From positions 1 to 64,000 of the forward strand of contig CAZPKF010000001.1 in NCBI GenBank assembly GCA_964587155.1: a stretch of 64,000 bases of DNA. Direction: 5' to 3'. The DNA is from Hallerella sp964587155. Its GTDB lineage: Bacteria > Fibrobacterota > Fibrobacteria > Fibrobacterales > Fibrobacteraceae. Below, piece by piece: positions 35,428 to 44,702 of this stretch (its first letter is position 1; each line of letters opens with the position of its first letter). The notes beneath the pieces are model-generated. The model was not told the origin of the DNA. It worked only from the letters and a program-made list of their open reading frames with translations, and searched no databases. Made by a program: the position numbers and the translations under genes.

Positions 35428-37233
35428 TTATTTCGCAGGACAAGCTGTTTTGTTTACAAAGGAACTGGAGTCAACGCTCATAATTTGAACGTTGGCATTT
35501 GCGCCCTTTTCAAAACGGATATTTCCATAAACGCCGGGGAACACTTTCTGTGAATGGATTTTTTTCACCAATTCTGATTCCCCCGAAGAAATAAGTGAAA
35601 GCACGATGTTCGCTGCACTGTAACTGAGTCCGCTGACCTTATCCGCTTTCGGTTCTTCGTTCCATTTCGCCTTGTAAGCACTGCTGAAATTTTTATAAGC
35701 ACCGTTTGAATCCGAGCCATCAAAAGAAACGCTGAAGTAAGCACCTTCCACCAATTTTTTGCCTTCACTGAGCAGGTCTTCGCCATACCAGCCAGAAGTT
35801 CCCAAGAGCGTCCCGCTGAGTTTGTTATAGGCAACCTGACCACTCATCAGCCCCGCATCCGAAGGACTGGAACTGGGGATGAATATTCCCGGTATGCGGA
35901 AAACAGAATCCTGCATGTAAGAACGACGTTCTTTAGTTCCGATGGCATCCAAATCTTTAGCCCCGCGGGCGATGTTCTTCTTATGCAAAATCTGGTTGAA
36001 TCGAACAGCCCGCAATTTGCGGAATTCCGTTGTATAGTCCGGATGACCCTCTTCGAAGCCCTGCGTCGCCACCACAACAGCACCGCGATTTTCGACAGCT
36101 CGGGTAAAGCTTTGTGTCATCGCCGTGCCAAAATCCCCCGCCGGAGAAAGGACTGCAAATTCGCGGATTCCCAAACAGTCCACAGCGTAATTGGCAATTC
36201 CCGTCGCCAAATTGTCCATGCTCACGTTCACCTGGAAAATATTTGCCCCCATCCGCGAAATTCCGGCATCCGTTGCCGTCGGGGTCAACATCGGAATCCG
36301 CATGTGCGTGGAACTGAGCCAAGCACCGACAGCCGCCGCCGGAGAACTCATAATGGGTCCGATAATTGCGACAACGCTATCTTGGGCAACCGCTTGACGC
36401 GTCTTGCGCAGCGCTTCGACCGCATCCGCACGCGTATCAGCCACCCGAAGATTGACCTTGTCTTTCAAACCGGATTGTTCAAGGGCCAAACGCACTCCTT
36501 TCACGGCATCCTGTCCAAATTCGGCAAAATCACCAGAAATCGGAGCAAGTACGAGAATCGTCGGCACAGATGCGGCACCCTCTAACCCGTTCAAAGCGTT
36601 TTTCGCCGCATTGACCCAGACTTCATTTTCTCCTGCCGCGATGACTTTTTTGAACCAATAACGAGCCGCTTTGGCGTTTTTCTTTTCCGCATGAGCCTTC
36701 CCCAACCGAAGCCAGGTCACATTCGCCACCTGATGGGAAACCAACACGCGATCGGCAAAAGACGTCAAGCTGGAAATCGTCCATCGCTTGTCCTGTTCAA
36801 AAATCCGGACCAACAGGTTCCGGGCGGAATCCCTGACCACCGCATCCTTGGAATAAGTCACGATTCCAAGAAGAGTTTCCACCGCATCCAAAAAAGTCGA
36901 ATCGTTTTGCAACGCACGCTTCGCCGCCACAATTTCCATTTTGGCGCGTTTGGAACTTCCCGCATAGTATTCCAAATACCGCGAAGTCAAACGGTCCAGA
37001 TTGACGGTATCGCCCGTCTTTTCGTAACATCCGGCAATCAACACAGCCGCTTTTGCGCCGTCTTCTGTTTGGAGCTTTTTCTCAGTCAACGGTTTCAATG
37101 CGGAAATCGCCGCTGTGCAGTCCCCTTTCTGAATCAAAGATTCTGCCTGGGAAAGAGACTCGGACGCCGCATGAGAAACAGATGTCGCCAAAAACACGGC
37201 AAAAACAGTCGAAAAAATCCCTTGTCTGAACAT
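35428..37233 (-). CDS. LpoA-like protein: TPR plus periplasmic-binding fold
   Basis: A 601-residue exported protein. It has a signal peptide (cleavage near 22, no lipobox Cys), N-terminal helical repeats (about 25-185) and a type I periplasmic-binding domain (about 190-601). The domain has PTILVLAPISGDFAEFGQDAVKG split over its first strand and helix, then VAIIGPIMSSPAA and PMLTPTATD. The TPR plus Peripla_BP_6 order is that of LpoA, the outer-membrane activator of PBP1A; a branched-chain amino-acid binding protein is the alternative, but no ABC permease is near. It shares an operon with glmM and glmS, which supports a wall role (inference). Confidence 0.75.
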   Translation of the reverse strand: MFRQGIFSTVFAVFLATSVSHAASESLSQAESLIQKGDCTAAISALKPLTEKKLQTEDGAKAAVLIAGCYEKTGDTVNLDRLTSRYLEYYAGSSKRAKMEIVAAKRALQNDSTFLDAVETLLGIVTYSKDAVVRDSARNLLVRIFEQDKRWTISSLTSFADRVLVSHQVANVTWLRLGKAHAEKKNAKAARYWFKKVIAAGENEVWVNAAKNALNGLEGAASVPTILVLAPISGDFAEFGQDAVKGVRLALEQSGLKDKVNLRVADTRADAVEALRKTRQAVAQDSVVAIIGPIMSSPAAAVGAWLSSTHMRIPMLTPTATDAGISRMGANIFQVNVSMDNLATGIANYAVDCLGIREFAVLSPAGDFGTAMTQSFTRAVENRGAVVVATQGFEEGHPDYTTEFRKLRAVRFNQILHKKNIARGAKDLDAIGTKERRSYMQDSVFRIPGIFIPSSSPSDAGLMSGQVAYNKLSGTLLGTSGWYGEDLLSEGKKLVEGAYFSVSFDGSDSNGAYKNFSSAYKAKWNEEPKADKVSGLSYSAANIVLSLISSGESELVKKIHSQKVFPGVYGNIRFEKGANANVQIMSVDSSSFVNKTACPAK

Positions 37234-37247
37234 AAGCCCCCTGTTGA

Positions 37248-37568
37248 TTAGACTTCGCCGGATTCCGCTTCTTGAATGACGATGTGTTCTTTTTTAATGT
37301 TTTTTTGCATGCTTTCGGTGAGTTTCGCACCATCCACAATGTCAACCCGGAACGGAAGACCGCTGTCTGCAAATGCTTTTTCAACGGCCACCATTTCTTC
37401 AAGCGGCACCGGTTTCGAAGAAAGCACTACCACATTCAATGCGGATTCCGGAGTCAAATCCTTTCCAGAAACCCTTGAACCGTAAGCATCCACTTCCAAT
37501 CCAGCGAAGTGGATATTCAAAATCCGCTGGACAATTTCCAGCTGTTCTTTTTCAAGACATAAAGGCAT
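37248..37568 (-). CDS. Degenerate minimal nucleotidyltransferase (MNT-like)
   Basis: A 106-residue protein with the shape of an MNT-fold nucleotidyltransferase. AYGSRVSGKDL (about 28-38) corresponds to the GS motif, and the third carboxylate is Asp 76 in FRVDIVD. The usual DxD pair is replaced by SALNVVV (about 42-48), so it is unlikely to be catalytically active. I took the ATG at 37568; the open frame continues to 37682 but the family begins here. It is first in the run leading to the LpoA-like gene, 14 nt upstream. No HEPN toxin partner is present. Confidence 0.65.
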   Translation of the reverse strand: MPLCLEKEQLEIVQRILNIHFAGLEVDAYGSRVSGKDLTPESALNVVVLSSKPVPLEEMVAVEKAFADSGLPFRVDIVDGAKLTESMQKNIKKEHIVIQEAESGEV

Positions 37569-37714
37569 TGTGCCGCATAATATAGAAATTCCTCCGAAAA
37601 TTTCACCCCACGGCGCAAAGCGAGCGGAATCTCTCACCCTCTTATCACCAAAATAAACGTTTTTATCGCAGATACCCTGCAAAATTCATTCAAAAAAAGC
37701 ATTTTTGGACTATC

Positions 37715-39181
37715 ATGAGAATTTTTCCCGGCATTCTTTTTGTTCTCCTGGTATCCGTTTTTTCCCATGCGGATTCTACTAGTGCAGTTTCGACTTCAAA
37801 TGCCACACAAGCGGATTCTGCGAACAAGAGTGCCTCTGAAATCCCGGAATTTACCCCCCGCGGACCCGTCGGCAAAAAATTGCCGGTCATTTTCCCCTTT
37901 ACCGAAATCGTTTTGCAAGACATTTTCGTTTGGGGATGGGACCGCTATGTTCTTCAAAAAGATTACGCCAAAACAGGCCCTTCTTATTGGAAGCGCAATT
38001 ACAGAGAAGGCTGGAAATGGGACGACAACCATTTCGCAATCAACTTTTTCGGGCATCCTTACCAAGGATCCATGTATTATTCTTCGGCGCGTTCCGCCGG
38101 ATACGGCTTTTACGAAAGCTACTTTTTTGCGCTGACCGGATCTTATATCTGGGAAATGTTCTGCGAAACAGAATATCCCGCCCCGAACGATTTGATAGCC
38201 ACAAGCGTCGGCGGAACCGTTTACGGCGAAATGCTCTACCGGATTTCTTCCCGCGTTTTGGCAAAGCCGGATGCGGGAATCCTCGAAAATCTTTTCGGTT
38301 TTGTTGCAAGTCCACTAGCCTACATTCAAGAATGGTTTAACGGTCCAAGCCCGACAAATCCCGGATACGCTCCTATGGAATGGTCCGTCCTCGCCGGATT
38401 CGGACAGCGTTTCGGAAACGAATACCGCTACGATCAAGACGCAGACGACCGCTCCAACAACGATTGGAATTCGCCCTCCGTTTCTTACGGTTTAGAACTG
38501 GTCTACGGACTGCCCAACCGGAAAATTCGGCAACCTTTCGAATATTTCACCTTTTCTTTCAGCCAAGATCAAAGCGAAGACGGCATGATGATGCGGGTGT
38601 CCTCGGTAGGAAAACTCGCCAACATGAATTTGCACGCAAACAGCGAAAATTGGATCGATTTGGGAACTTATTTACATTTTGACACATTTTACGGTGACCT
38701 AGTCGAAATGTCCGCCCTATCTATCGGCCTCGGAGCCGATGTCAGCGTCAAACTTTCCGAAAAATTCCACTTCCGCATGAGCCACATGCCCTCTTACATT
38801 CTTTTAGGTTCTTCCGATTTCAACTACGACGAAGTTTTGGCCAAGTCCGACTCCAATTATCAAAAAACCCGCGACTACCAATATAGTTTGGGCTTCAATT
38901 ATAAAGCCTCTATCGAACTGACTTTCGCCAACCGGATTCGTTTTTTCAACTACATTTCCGCATTTCTTTTCCACAGCTGGCCGAACACAGAACCTCACTA
39001 CGGAACGAACGGCTACGACTTTGTCGTTTTCAACAATGCGGGGTTGGAGCTTGCGCTGCCCAAAGATTTCGCCATTGGCTTGCGCCTCAATTCTTACGCC
39101 AAAATCGCCGCTTACGAACGCGTCGAGCCGATGTCGCGGACTATGCACGCCATTGGAGCTTACGTCCGCTATCAGATATGA
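37715..39181 (+). CDS. DUF3943-type outer-membrane protein
   Basis: A 488-residue exported protein. It has a signal peptide (about 1-19), a polar Ser/Ala region (to about 45) and a DUF3943-like domain (about 70-200) with WDDNHFAINFFGHPYQGSMY and ARSAGYGFYES. The second half has alternating aromatic strands and ends in a C-terminal Ile after a strand, as in beta-barrels. Its function is unknown. It overlaps the HAD gene by 4 nt. Confidence 0.75.
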   Translation: MRIFPGILFVLLVSVFSHADSTSAVSTSNATQADSANKSASEIPEFTPRGPVGKKLPVIFPFTEIVLQDIFVWGWDRYVLQKDYAKTGPSYWKRNYREGWKWDDNHFAINFFGHPYQGSMYYSSARSAGYGFYESYFFALTGSYIWEMFCETEYPAPNDLIATSVGGTVYGEMLYRISSRVLAKPDAGILENLFGFVASPLAYIQEWFNGPSPTNPGYAPMEWSVLAGFGQRFGNEYRYDQDADDRSNNDWNSPSVSYGLELVYGLPNRKIRQPFEYFTFSFSQDQSEDGMMMRVSSVGKLANMNLHANSENWIDLGTYLHFDTFYGDLVEMSALSIGLGADVSVKLSEKFHFRMSHMPSYILLGSSDFNYDEVLAKSDSNYQKTRDYQYSLGFNYKASIELTFANRIRFFNYISAFLFHSWPNTEPHYGTNGYDFVVFNNAGLELALPKDFAIGLRLNSYAKIAAYERVEPMSRTMHAIGAYVRYQI

Positions 39182-39864
39182 TGCCTTTACCTAAAGCAGT
39201 CGTTTTCGATTTGGACAACACGCTCTATCTCTATTCTCCGTGTGACTCCGCAGGCAGAAATGCTGTATACAATTATCTGAACGACTTTTACACAATCCCA
39301 TTCGAATCCTTTTCAACCCTTTACATAGAATGCGACAAAGCGGTAAAAGAGGCGAACCCGCTGACTGCAGCCGGGCACAACCGCATTTTATTTTACCACC
39401 GGATGTGCGAACTTTTGAATTTACCATCGGACACGCACGCCATTCCGATGTACAACGCTTATTGGAGCGCCTATATCAACAAAATGGAAATTTTCCCCGG
39501 CGCATTCGAGTTGCTGAAAAAATTAAAAGCTAAAGGCGTTTCTCTGGGACTGTGCTCTGACTTAACGCTCCATATCCAATTGCGAAAGATTCAAAAACTC
39601 GGATTACAAGGCGTTTTTGACAAAATTACCGTTAGCGAAGAAGTCGGAGCCGACAAGCCCTCCCCATTGATGTTCCACAGCATTTTGCAAAAGCTCTCCA
39701 CTTCACCGTCAGAAGCCATCATGGTCGGCGACAACGATTCCCGCGACATCGAAGGCGCATTAAATGTCGGAATGGAAGGCATTTTGTTTGGCGAAATCCG
39801 GAACGGCCGCAGATGCGCCCGAAATTTCACCGAACTCACCGAGTTGCTCTTTGGAAAATCTTAA
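39178..39864 (+). CDS. HAD-superfamily hydrolase (IA type)
   Basis: A 228-residue phosphatase-like protein. Motif I is VVFDLDNTLY (Asp 11 nucleophile, Asp 13 acid/base), motif II is GLCSDLT, motif III Lys is in ADKPSPLMFH and motif IV is MVGDNDSRDIEGA. A helical cap (about 20-100) makes it C1 type. Likely substrates are small phosphorylated metabolites or nucleotides. The ATG overlaps the DUF3943 stop. Confidence 0.87.
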   Translation: MMPLPKAVVFDLDNTLYLYSPCDSAGRNAVYNYLNDFYTIPFESFSTLYIECDKAVKEANPLTAAGHNRILFYHRMCELLNLPSDTHAIPMYNAYWSAYINKMEIFPGAFELLKKLKAKGVSLGLCSDLTLHIQLRKIQKLGLQGVFDKITVSEEVGADKPSPLMFHSILQKLSTSPSEAIMVGDNDSRDIEGALNVGMEGILFGEIRNGRRCARNFTELTELLFGKS

Positions 39865-39899
39865 CGCGGAAAATAATCCACGTCAAAGCATGAATTTCA

Positions 39900-41312
39900 T
39901 TAATGAATGGCGGGAACGACAACAACCGCTTTGCTTCCCGGCTTGACATTCACAGTAAACTGATACCTTTTCGTTGCGCTGCCGTTTTTGTTCGTCGCCA
40001 AAACAGTCACGTTGTGCAACCCGGGAGCCGCCGGAATCCGAGTGAAGCGGACTTCGTGCGGCAAGAAAAGCGCCACGCGCAAATCAGCCTGTTCAAGTTG
40101 TCCGGCGGCAACATCCGTTCCAATGCTGGTTACCAGATTCAGCAGCACATTATTCGTTTCCATCTGCTTTTTCGCCTGCTGGGCAGCTATCGTCCGCGTT
40201 AACACACGAACAGCCGTACGCCCCAAAGTCGTCGTCCGCTCTTCTTTTAGATTTTTCTCCAAGTTTCGCGTATTGTCCAAAAAAATCTCCGGACGATAAT
40301 TCAACTTCCGATTGTCCAAAGCCACTTCAAAATTTTCCACTTGATGGGGAACATCCTTTCGCTCCGGCACGGCAATTGTCACAGAAAAAGTCGTTCCGCC
40401 ATGCGATCCGATGGCACTGGCCGGGAACGGAATCGTCAAACTTTCCACTTTACCCGATTGAGGATTTTTTCCCATCACGTTCAAAATGCCGCCGCGGACA
40501 TAAGTCCCCGAAAGCATCCATTCGCCCAATATGGCGCTGTGCCCCGCATAACCCACGACCAAAATTTCACCATTCGCATTGTCTTGCGCTTCTGGAATCT
40601 GAGTGGGGACATTCGCATTCGGAAGTTTCAGCGAACGAACGTCATCGCCGCGGCCGCTTTGTTCAAGGCGTTTCAAGATAAACGCCTGTGCTTCAGCCGG
40701 GAGCTTTGTCGGTTCTTCTTCATAGGCTCGGGCCGCCTTATAATAGGCAATCGCAGCGTTATCACGGTCTCCATCCATTTCATAAACAATGGCAATTAAA
40801 TAGCGCAAGTAACCCGCATCATTCGTTTTGCCATTATCCTTTTGATAAAGCGACTGCAAGGCGACATCCGCGGCACGCGCTTCCACTAAAGCTCCATCCA
40901 AATCATTTAACGCCAAATAATTGACAATGTTCATTTCATAAAGGGAGAGAATTTCAAACGGCCTTGCCCGATAGGGGCGAACATTATCATTTGTCAACAG
41001 AGAAGCAGCTTCATTGGAAATCGACTTCGTGTATAAATCGTCGTAGATTTGCTTCGCCTTTTCGAATGCGTCCGCACTTTTTCGAAAGTCCCCATTGTAA
41101 TGGGAAAGCGTAGCCAAATCGAAGTAATAAAGAAATTCCGTATTGGATCCGTAAAGATCATCTTTCTTTTTCTGAACAGCATCAATCGCTGCAGAAAATC
41201 CGCCTTTCGCCAAAGGCTCAGAAAGCGTTTCGTACCGCGTCATCGATTTGTTGGCACACGCTGCAAACAAAAACGCACAAAGAGTTATCAGGGAAAAGCG
41301 AATTTTAAGCAT
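39900..41312 (-). CDS. Lipoprotein of COG3014 type
   Basis: A 470-residue lipoprotein. The lipobox is LFAAC (Cys 19), followed by helical TPR-like repeats (about 40-210, FRKSADAFEKAKQIYDDLY) and a beta-rich C-terminal half. The overall layout and its pairing with an LpoB-like gene match COG3014 proteins. It starts 12 nt after the LpoB gene, so the two are co-transcribed. It may scaffold envelope assembly; function is inferred from the pairing only. Confidence 0.7.
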   Translation of the reverse strand: MLKIRFSLITLCAFLFAACANKSMTRYETLSEPLAKGGFSAAIDAVQKKKDDLYGSNTEFLYYFDLATLSHYNGDFRKSADAFEKAKQIYDDLYTKSISNEAASLLTNDNVRPYRARPFEILSLYEMNIVNYLALNDLDGALVEARAADVALQSLYQKDNGKTNDAGYLRYLIAIVYEMDGDRDNAAIAYYKAARAYEEEPTKLPAEAQAFILKRLEQSGRGDDVRSLKLPNANVPTQIPEAQDNANGEILVVGYAGHSAILGEWMLSGTYVRGGILNVMGKNPQSGKVESLTIPFPASAIGSHGGTTFSVTIAVPERKDVPHQVENFEVALDNRKLNYRPEIFLDNTRNLEKNLKEERTTTLGRTAVRVLTRTIAAQQAKKQMETNNVLLNLVTSIGTDVAAGQLEQADLRVALFLPHEVRFTRIPAAPGLHNVTVLATNKNGSATKRYQFTVNVKPGSKAVVVVPAIH

Positions 41313-41324
41313 GTTGCCGTCCGA

Positions 41325-41936
41325 TTACATTTTCACAGAGCTGCGGCTCATGTATTTTTTGATTTTTTTGTCGCCAATCCAAACGGTTTTATGCGTCTGG
41401 ATGTCAACGAGCTGAAGATCAATTTGATAGAACACGACCTGTTCACCGCCTTCCTGATCCACGATAGAGTTCAAGCTACCCGTAAGCATCAAATCCGCTC
41501 CAATTTCTTGGCCGGCTTCCTTGCGAGTTTCTTCCGTAGCATTGCCAGACTGGGATGCGAGTTCCGCACGGAGCTCTCCACGTTCTTCCGCATTGGCGAC
41601 AAAGTCCACTTTGCCCGAGTTGATGAGAGCGCGCTGCATATCCTTGACAAATGTTTCCACGTTGATGTGTTCGTGGCTCTTGTTGCGGACGCTGCCAATG
41701 ACAACCGTCGGGAGTTCACCGTTCTTGTTTTGCAACAATTTGCTATACCATGGGCGCGCGATACAATCTTGAATCATTTCTTCCGCGACAAGACGGGAAT
41801 CGGTATCGTTCCACTTGCCGGAAAGATCCGTTACGGAATCCGATTCAATACGGGTAACTTTTTTGCCGCTGCCGGAGCAAGCGACCAAAGCGAGCGCAGA
41901 AGCGCAAAGGATTAAAAGACGGAATGTTTTGGACAT
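41325..41936 (-). CDS. LpoB-like penicillin-binding protein activator
   Basis: A 203-residue lipoprotein of the LpoB/YcfM family, an outer-membrane activator of class A PBPs. It has lipobox LVAC (Cys 20), then DLSGKWNDTDSRLVAEEMI, GSVRNKSHEHINVETF and LMLTGSLNSI. The ATG at 41936 has an AAAGGG site upstream; the open frame goes further but the lipobox fixes this start. The window also holds a class A PBP (5454-8633), a possible target. It is co-transcribed with the COG3014-like gene. Confidence 0.85.
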   Translation of the reverse strand: MSKTFRLLILCASALALVACSGSGKKVTRIESDSVTDLSGKWNDTDSRLVAEEMIQDCIARPWYSKLLQNKNGELPTVVIGSVRNKSHEHINVETFVKDMQRALINSGKVDFVANAEERGELRAELASQSGNATEETRKEAGQEIGADLMLTGSLNSIVDQEGGEQVVFYQIDLQLVDIQTHKTVWIGDKKIKKYMSRSSVKM

Positions 41937-42101
41937 AATGACCCTTTTGTTAAGTTTTTCTGATTCCGCAAAAATATAAAAAGATTTCATTTCGGGCGAA
42001 CATTTGTGCCATTCATCCGACAGCAAATCAATTTCCTAGCGTGATACTTGAAATTTTCCTAATTTTGTGACATGGCAGACGTTCTGCCTTTGGAGAATCC
42101 G

Positions 42102-42650
42102 ATGAAAAAAATCTTGATTTTCACCCTTCTTTCGCTAGTTGCCGTTTTCGCCGGAGAAGGCACTCCTGTTTACAATTCATTTTCCAGCTTCGGACTGGAA
42201 GGCTCCTTTTTCAGACCGGTCAGCAAATCCTGGAGCGACGAACGCTCCGCCTTCGGCGAAACAAACTTCATCGCCAATTTTCAAATTTTACCCTACACAA
42301 GTGTCACCGGGGATGTCGGCTACTCCTTTCCGGGCAACGGATTCAATATAAAGCTCGGTTTTCAGCAACAGCTGCTCCCCACCGACGTCACTCCTTTCAT
42401 CGGTGGAATGGCGGGCCTCAACACCATCCCCGAAGACGACTTCGCCAATGATTTCGGCGACCGAATCGGTCCATCCGTCGAGGCGAACGCCGGCCTTTAT
42501 TTTTTCCGGGAATCCTTTTTCTCGTTTCGAATCAAAGGCGCTTATCAATGGACCTTCGCCAAAGACATTGACCACGGATTCGGCGTTTCAATCGGCATCC
42601 TGTTCGCAAATTCCCGCCCGGGATTAAAAGCAATCGACGTCAGCAGATGA
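42102..42650 (+). CDS. Small outer-membrane beta-barrel-like protein
   Basis: A 182-residue protein with a signal peptide (MKKILIFTLLSLVAVFAG) and strand-like repeats (FGLEGSFFRPV, TSVTGDVGYSF, GFNIKLGFQQQL, FSFRIKGAYQWTF). No named family is recognised. A GGAGAA site supports the ATG at 42102. Its stop overlaps the first Rrf2 gene (ATGA), so it is likely in the same operon as the two regulators. Confidence 0.7.
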   Translation: MKKILIFTLLSLVAVFAGEGTPVYNSFSSFGLEGSFFRPVSKSWSDERSAFGETNFIANFQILPYTSVTGDVGYSFPGNGFNIKLGFQQQLLPTDVTPFIGGMAGLNTIPEDDFANDFGDRIGPSVEANAGLYFFRESFFSFRIKGAYQWTFAKDIDHGFGVSIGILFANSRPGLKAIDVSR

Positions 42651-43075
42651 AAATTTCCACTCGAGGGCAATATTCGCTCGAAGCGCTTTTGTGCATCGCC
42701 ACAAATCCATCCGACAAACCGAATAGCATTCACGGGATTTCCCAAAAAACATCCATTTCCGAAGGCTATTTGGAACAATTGTTCATTCCGTTAAAAAAAG
42801 CGGGAATCGTCTACGGATCCCGCGGAGCAAATGGCGGTTATCAACTTTCAAAGCCCCCCAAAGAAATCAACGCTTACGACATTCTCATTGCAACGGAAAC
42901 ATCTCTCAGTGCAGTGCCTTGCTTAAAAAAAGAACATTGCCATTTTGCAGAAACCTGCAAAACCAAGCCGGTTTGGGAAAAAGTCGATTCCACATTTGCC
43001 GAGATCTTACAAGCCATCACCCTCGAAGATTTGGCAAACGTTTTCCGCGGCGTGATGGGGGAATATTACGGATGA
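42647..43075 (+). CDS. Rrf2-family regulator, IscR-like with Fe-S Cys triad
   Basis: A 142-residue winged-helix regulator. The DNA-binding helix is GISQKTSISEGYLEQLFIPL, the wing is GSRGANGGYQL, and Cys 92, 98 and 104 are spaced CX5CX5C as in IscR, so a [2Fe-2S] cluster is likely. It would sense iron-sulfur status or oxidative stress. No isc or suf genes are adjacent. It overlaps the next Rrf2 gene by 4 nt and the preceding gene by 4 nt. Confidence 0.88.
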   Translation: MKISTRGQYSLEALLCIATNPSDKPNSIHGISQKTSISEGYLEQLFIPLKKAGIVYGSRGANGGYQLSKPPKEINAYDILIATETSLSAVPCLKKEHCHFAETCKTKPVWEKVDSTFAEILQAITLEDLANVFRGVMGEYYG

Positions 43076-43503
43076 AAATTTCAACCAAAGGCCGCTACGG
43101 AATCCGGTTTCTGACAGACATCGCAAACCAGCCCCCGGGCGAACATGCGACACTTGCAGACATTTCAAACCGCCAACAAATTTCAGCAGCCTACCTCGGA
43201 CAAATCGCCGTTGTCTTGAAGTGCGCAGGCTACATCCGATCCATCAAAGGTTCGGGCGGAGGCTTCTTGCTTGCAAAACCGGCGTCTGAAATCCGCATTT
43301 CCGACGTTCTCCGCGATTTGGAAGGCGATTTGACAATTGTCGACCCACCGTTACCGTCCAACGAAGAATCCCCATACCGCCGCGCGATCCGCATAGGACT
43401 TTATCAAAAGATAGACAACGCCATCGAAAAAGTTTTAGGCGACCTCACCCTGGACAAACTCTCCCCTAATGCAGGAAAACAGGGCTACATGTATTACATT
43501 TAA
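43072..43503 (+). CDS. Rrf2-family regulator without cluster Cys
   Basis: A 143-residue paralogue of the preceding gene. It starts with the same MKIST and has the Rrf2 helix-turn-helix (ISNRQQISAAYLGQIAVVL) and wing (KGSGGGFLLAK), but the Cys triad region is replaced by DPPLPSNEES. It therefore either responds to something else or is cluster-independent. It overlaps the previous gene by 4 nt and ends overlapping the convergent kinase stop by 4 nt. Confidence 0.85.
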   Translation: MKISTKGRYGIRFLTDIANQPPGEHATLADISNRQQISAAYLGQIAVVLKCAGYIRSIKGSGGGFLLAKPASEIRISDVLRDLEGDLTIVDPPLPSNEESPYRRAIRIGLYQKIDNAIEKVLGDLTLDKLSPNAGKQGYMYYI

Positions 43504-44702
43504 TTCCGCTTGGCATTCAAATCGATTTTCAATTCGCCAATGTAAACGCCATCCTTAGATTCCGCCTTGTATTGGAAGCGCCCTGCATAACAGAGCTCCA
43601 GTCGGCGTTTTAAATTGGCTAAGCCGATTCCGCTTTTTGTCTGCGAGGAAGTCGGCTTGGGAACAAGCGTATTTTCCACACGACATTCCAAACGGCCACC
43701 GTTTTCCAAAATAAAGACCGTTATGTGGCAAGGGTCCGACGGATGCACTCCGTATTTGAACGCATTTTCCACCAAAGGAAGCATCATCAAGGGCGCAATT
43801 TTCATCGAAGGGTCTTCAACCTCTGCGTGGAAAGAAAATTTCACGTTGTCACCAAAACGCAATTTTTCCAGTTCACAATACTTTTCCAAAATATCGATTT
43901 CCGTTTCTAATGAAACTTCATTTTCTTTCGCCTCGTTCAACATTTGCCGCAAAACCGTCGAAAGGCGGCTCATGGATTTTTGTGCGAGCTTCGGGTTTAT
44001 ATCCACAAGTGCCGAAATGTTGTTCAGCGTGTTGAACAGAAAATGAGGCGAGAGCTGCTGTTTCAAAAATGCGAGATCCGCCTGCAAAAAGAATTTGTCC
44101 ATGCTGCTGCGGATATAATTTTCCTGAGCGTAAATGCCCCCCAACCGAAGCAACACGTTGAACGCACAAATAATAACCGTTATCGAGAAAAAAACCATCA
44201 AAGTCACAATTCCCATCCAAATGGGATGCGTGATCCTGTCTCCAAACAAATATTCAAAGAAAGAAACAGACTCTCCGGAAAAAATCCAAATGGAAAAATC
44301 CCGGACCCCAACAGAAAACGCCGTATAGAGAATATTGAAAAAGACGAAAAGCTTAAATCGCCGCTGGAAATACAATTTGGGAACAAGCCACATCTGATTA
44401 ATGAAAAATCCCAGCAGAAAATTGAAAACGCAAATTGTCGGAACAATCATTTTCCACCAGAATTTCGATGCAGAAACATCCCCGATCAAAGAAGATGCGC
44501 CCACAAAACCGATCGAAAACACAAACAAAAACATCATCAGCCGGAGTGACTTGACCGAAACGGGCTTTTTGCCAACAAGCCAATCTGGAATTTTACCTAA
44601 CGGAGAATCCACTTCCGACTTGCCCGCCAACCCAACACTAGCCATCGAGTCCCAAAAAACTTCATCATCCTGCAATTTCGAATCTTGTTCTGAACGAATC
44701 AT
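43500..44702 (-). CDS. LytS-type sensor histidine kinase
   Basis: A 400-residue membrane kinase. Four hydrophobic segments (about 50-195) precede a His_kinase-type domain with FLKQQLSPHFLFNTLNNISAL (phospho-His in the SPHF motif) and a degenerate ATPase region with PLVENAFKYGV and GIGLANLKRRL. Such kinases usually pair with LytTR regulators, but none is adjacent. The gene is divergent from the sigma factor. Confidence 0.85.
   Translation of the reverse strand: MIRSEQDSKLQDDEVFWDSMASVGLAGKSEVDSPLGKIPDWLVGKKPVSVKSLRLMMFLFVFSIGFVGASSLIGDVSASKFWWKMIVPTICVFNFLLGFFINQMWLVPKLYFQRRFKLFVFFNILYTAFSVGVRDFSIWIFSGESVSFFEYLFGDRITHPIWMGIVTLMVFFSITVIICAFNVLLRLGGIYAQENYIRSSMDKFFLQADLAFLKQQLSPHFLFNTLNNISALVDINPKLAQKSMSRLSTVLRQMLNEAKENEVSLETEIDILEKYCELEKLRFGDNVKFSFHAEVEDPSMKIAPLMMLPLVENAFKYGVHPSDPCHITVFILENGGRLECRVENTLVPKPTSSQTKSGIGLANLKRRLELCYAGRFQYKAESKDGVYIGELKIDLNAKRN

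Noticed and set aside
42289..42575. Antisense 95-residue frame opposite the small outer-membrane protein
   Set aside because: Antisense shadow of the gene at 42102-42650; no start signal.
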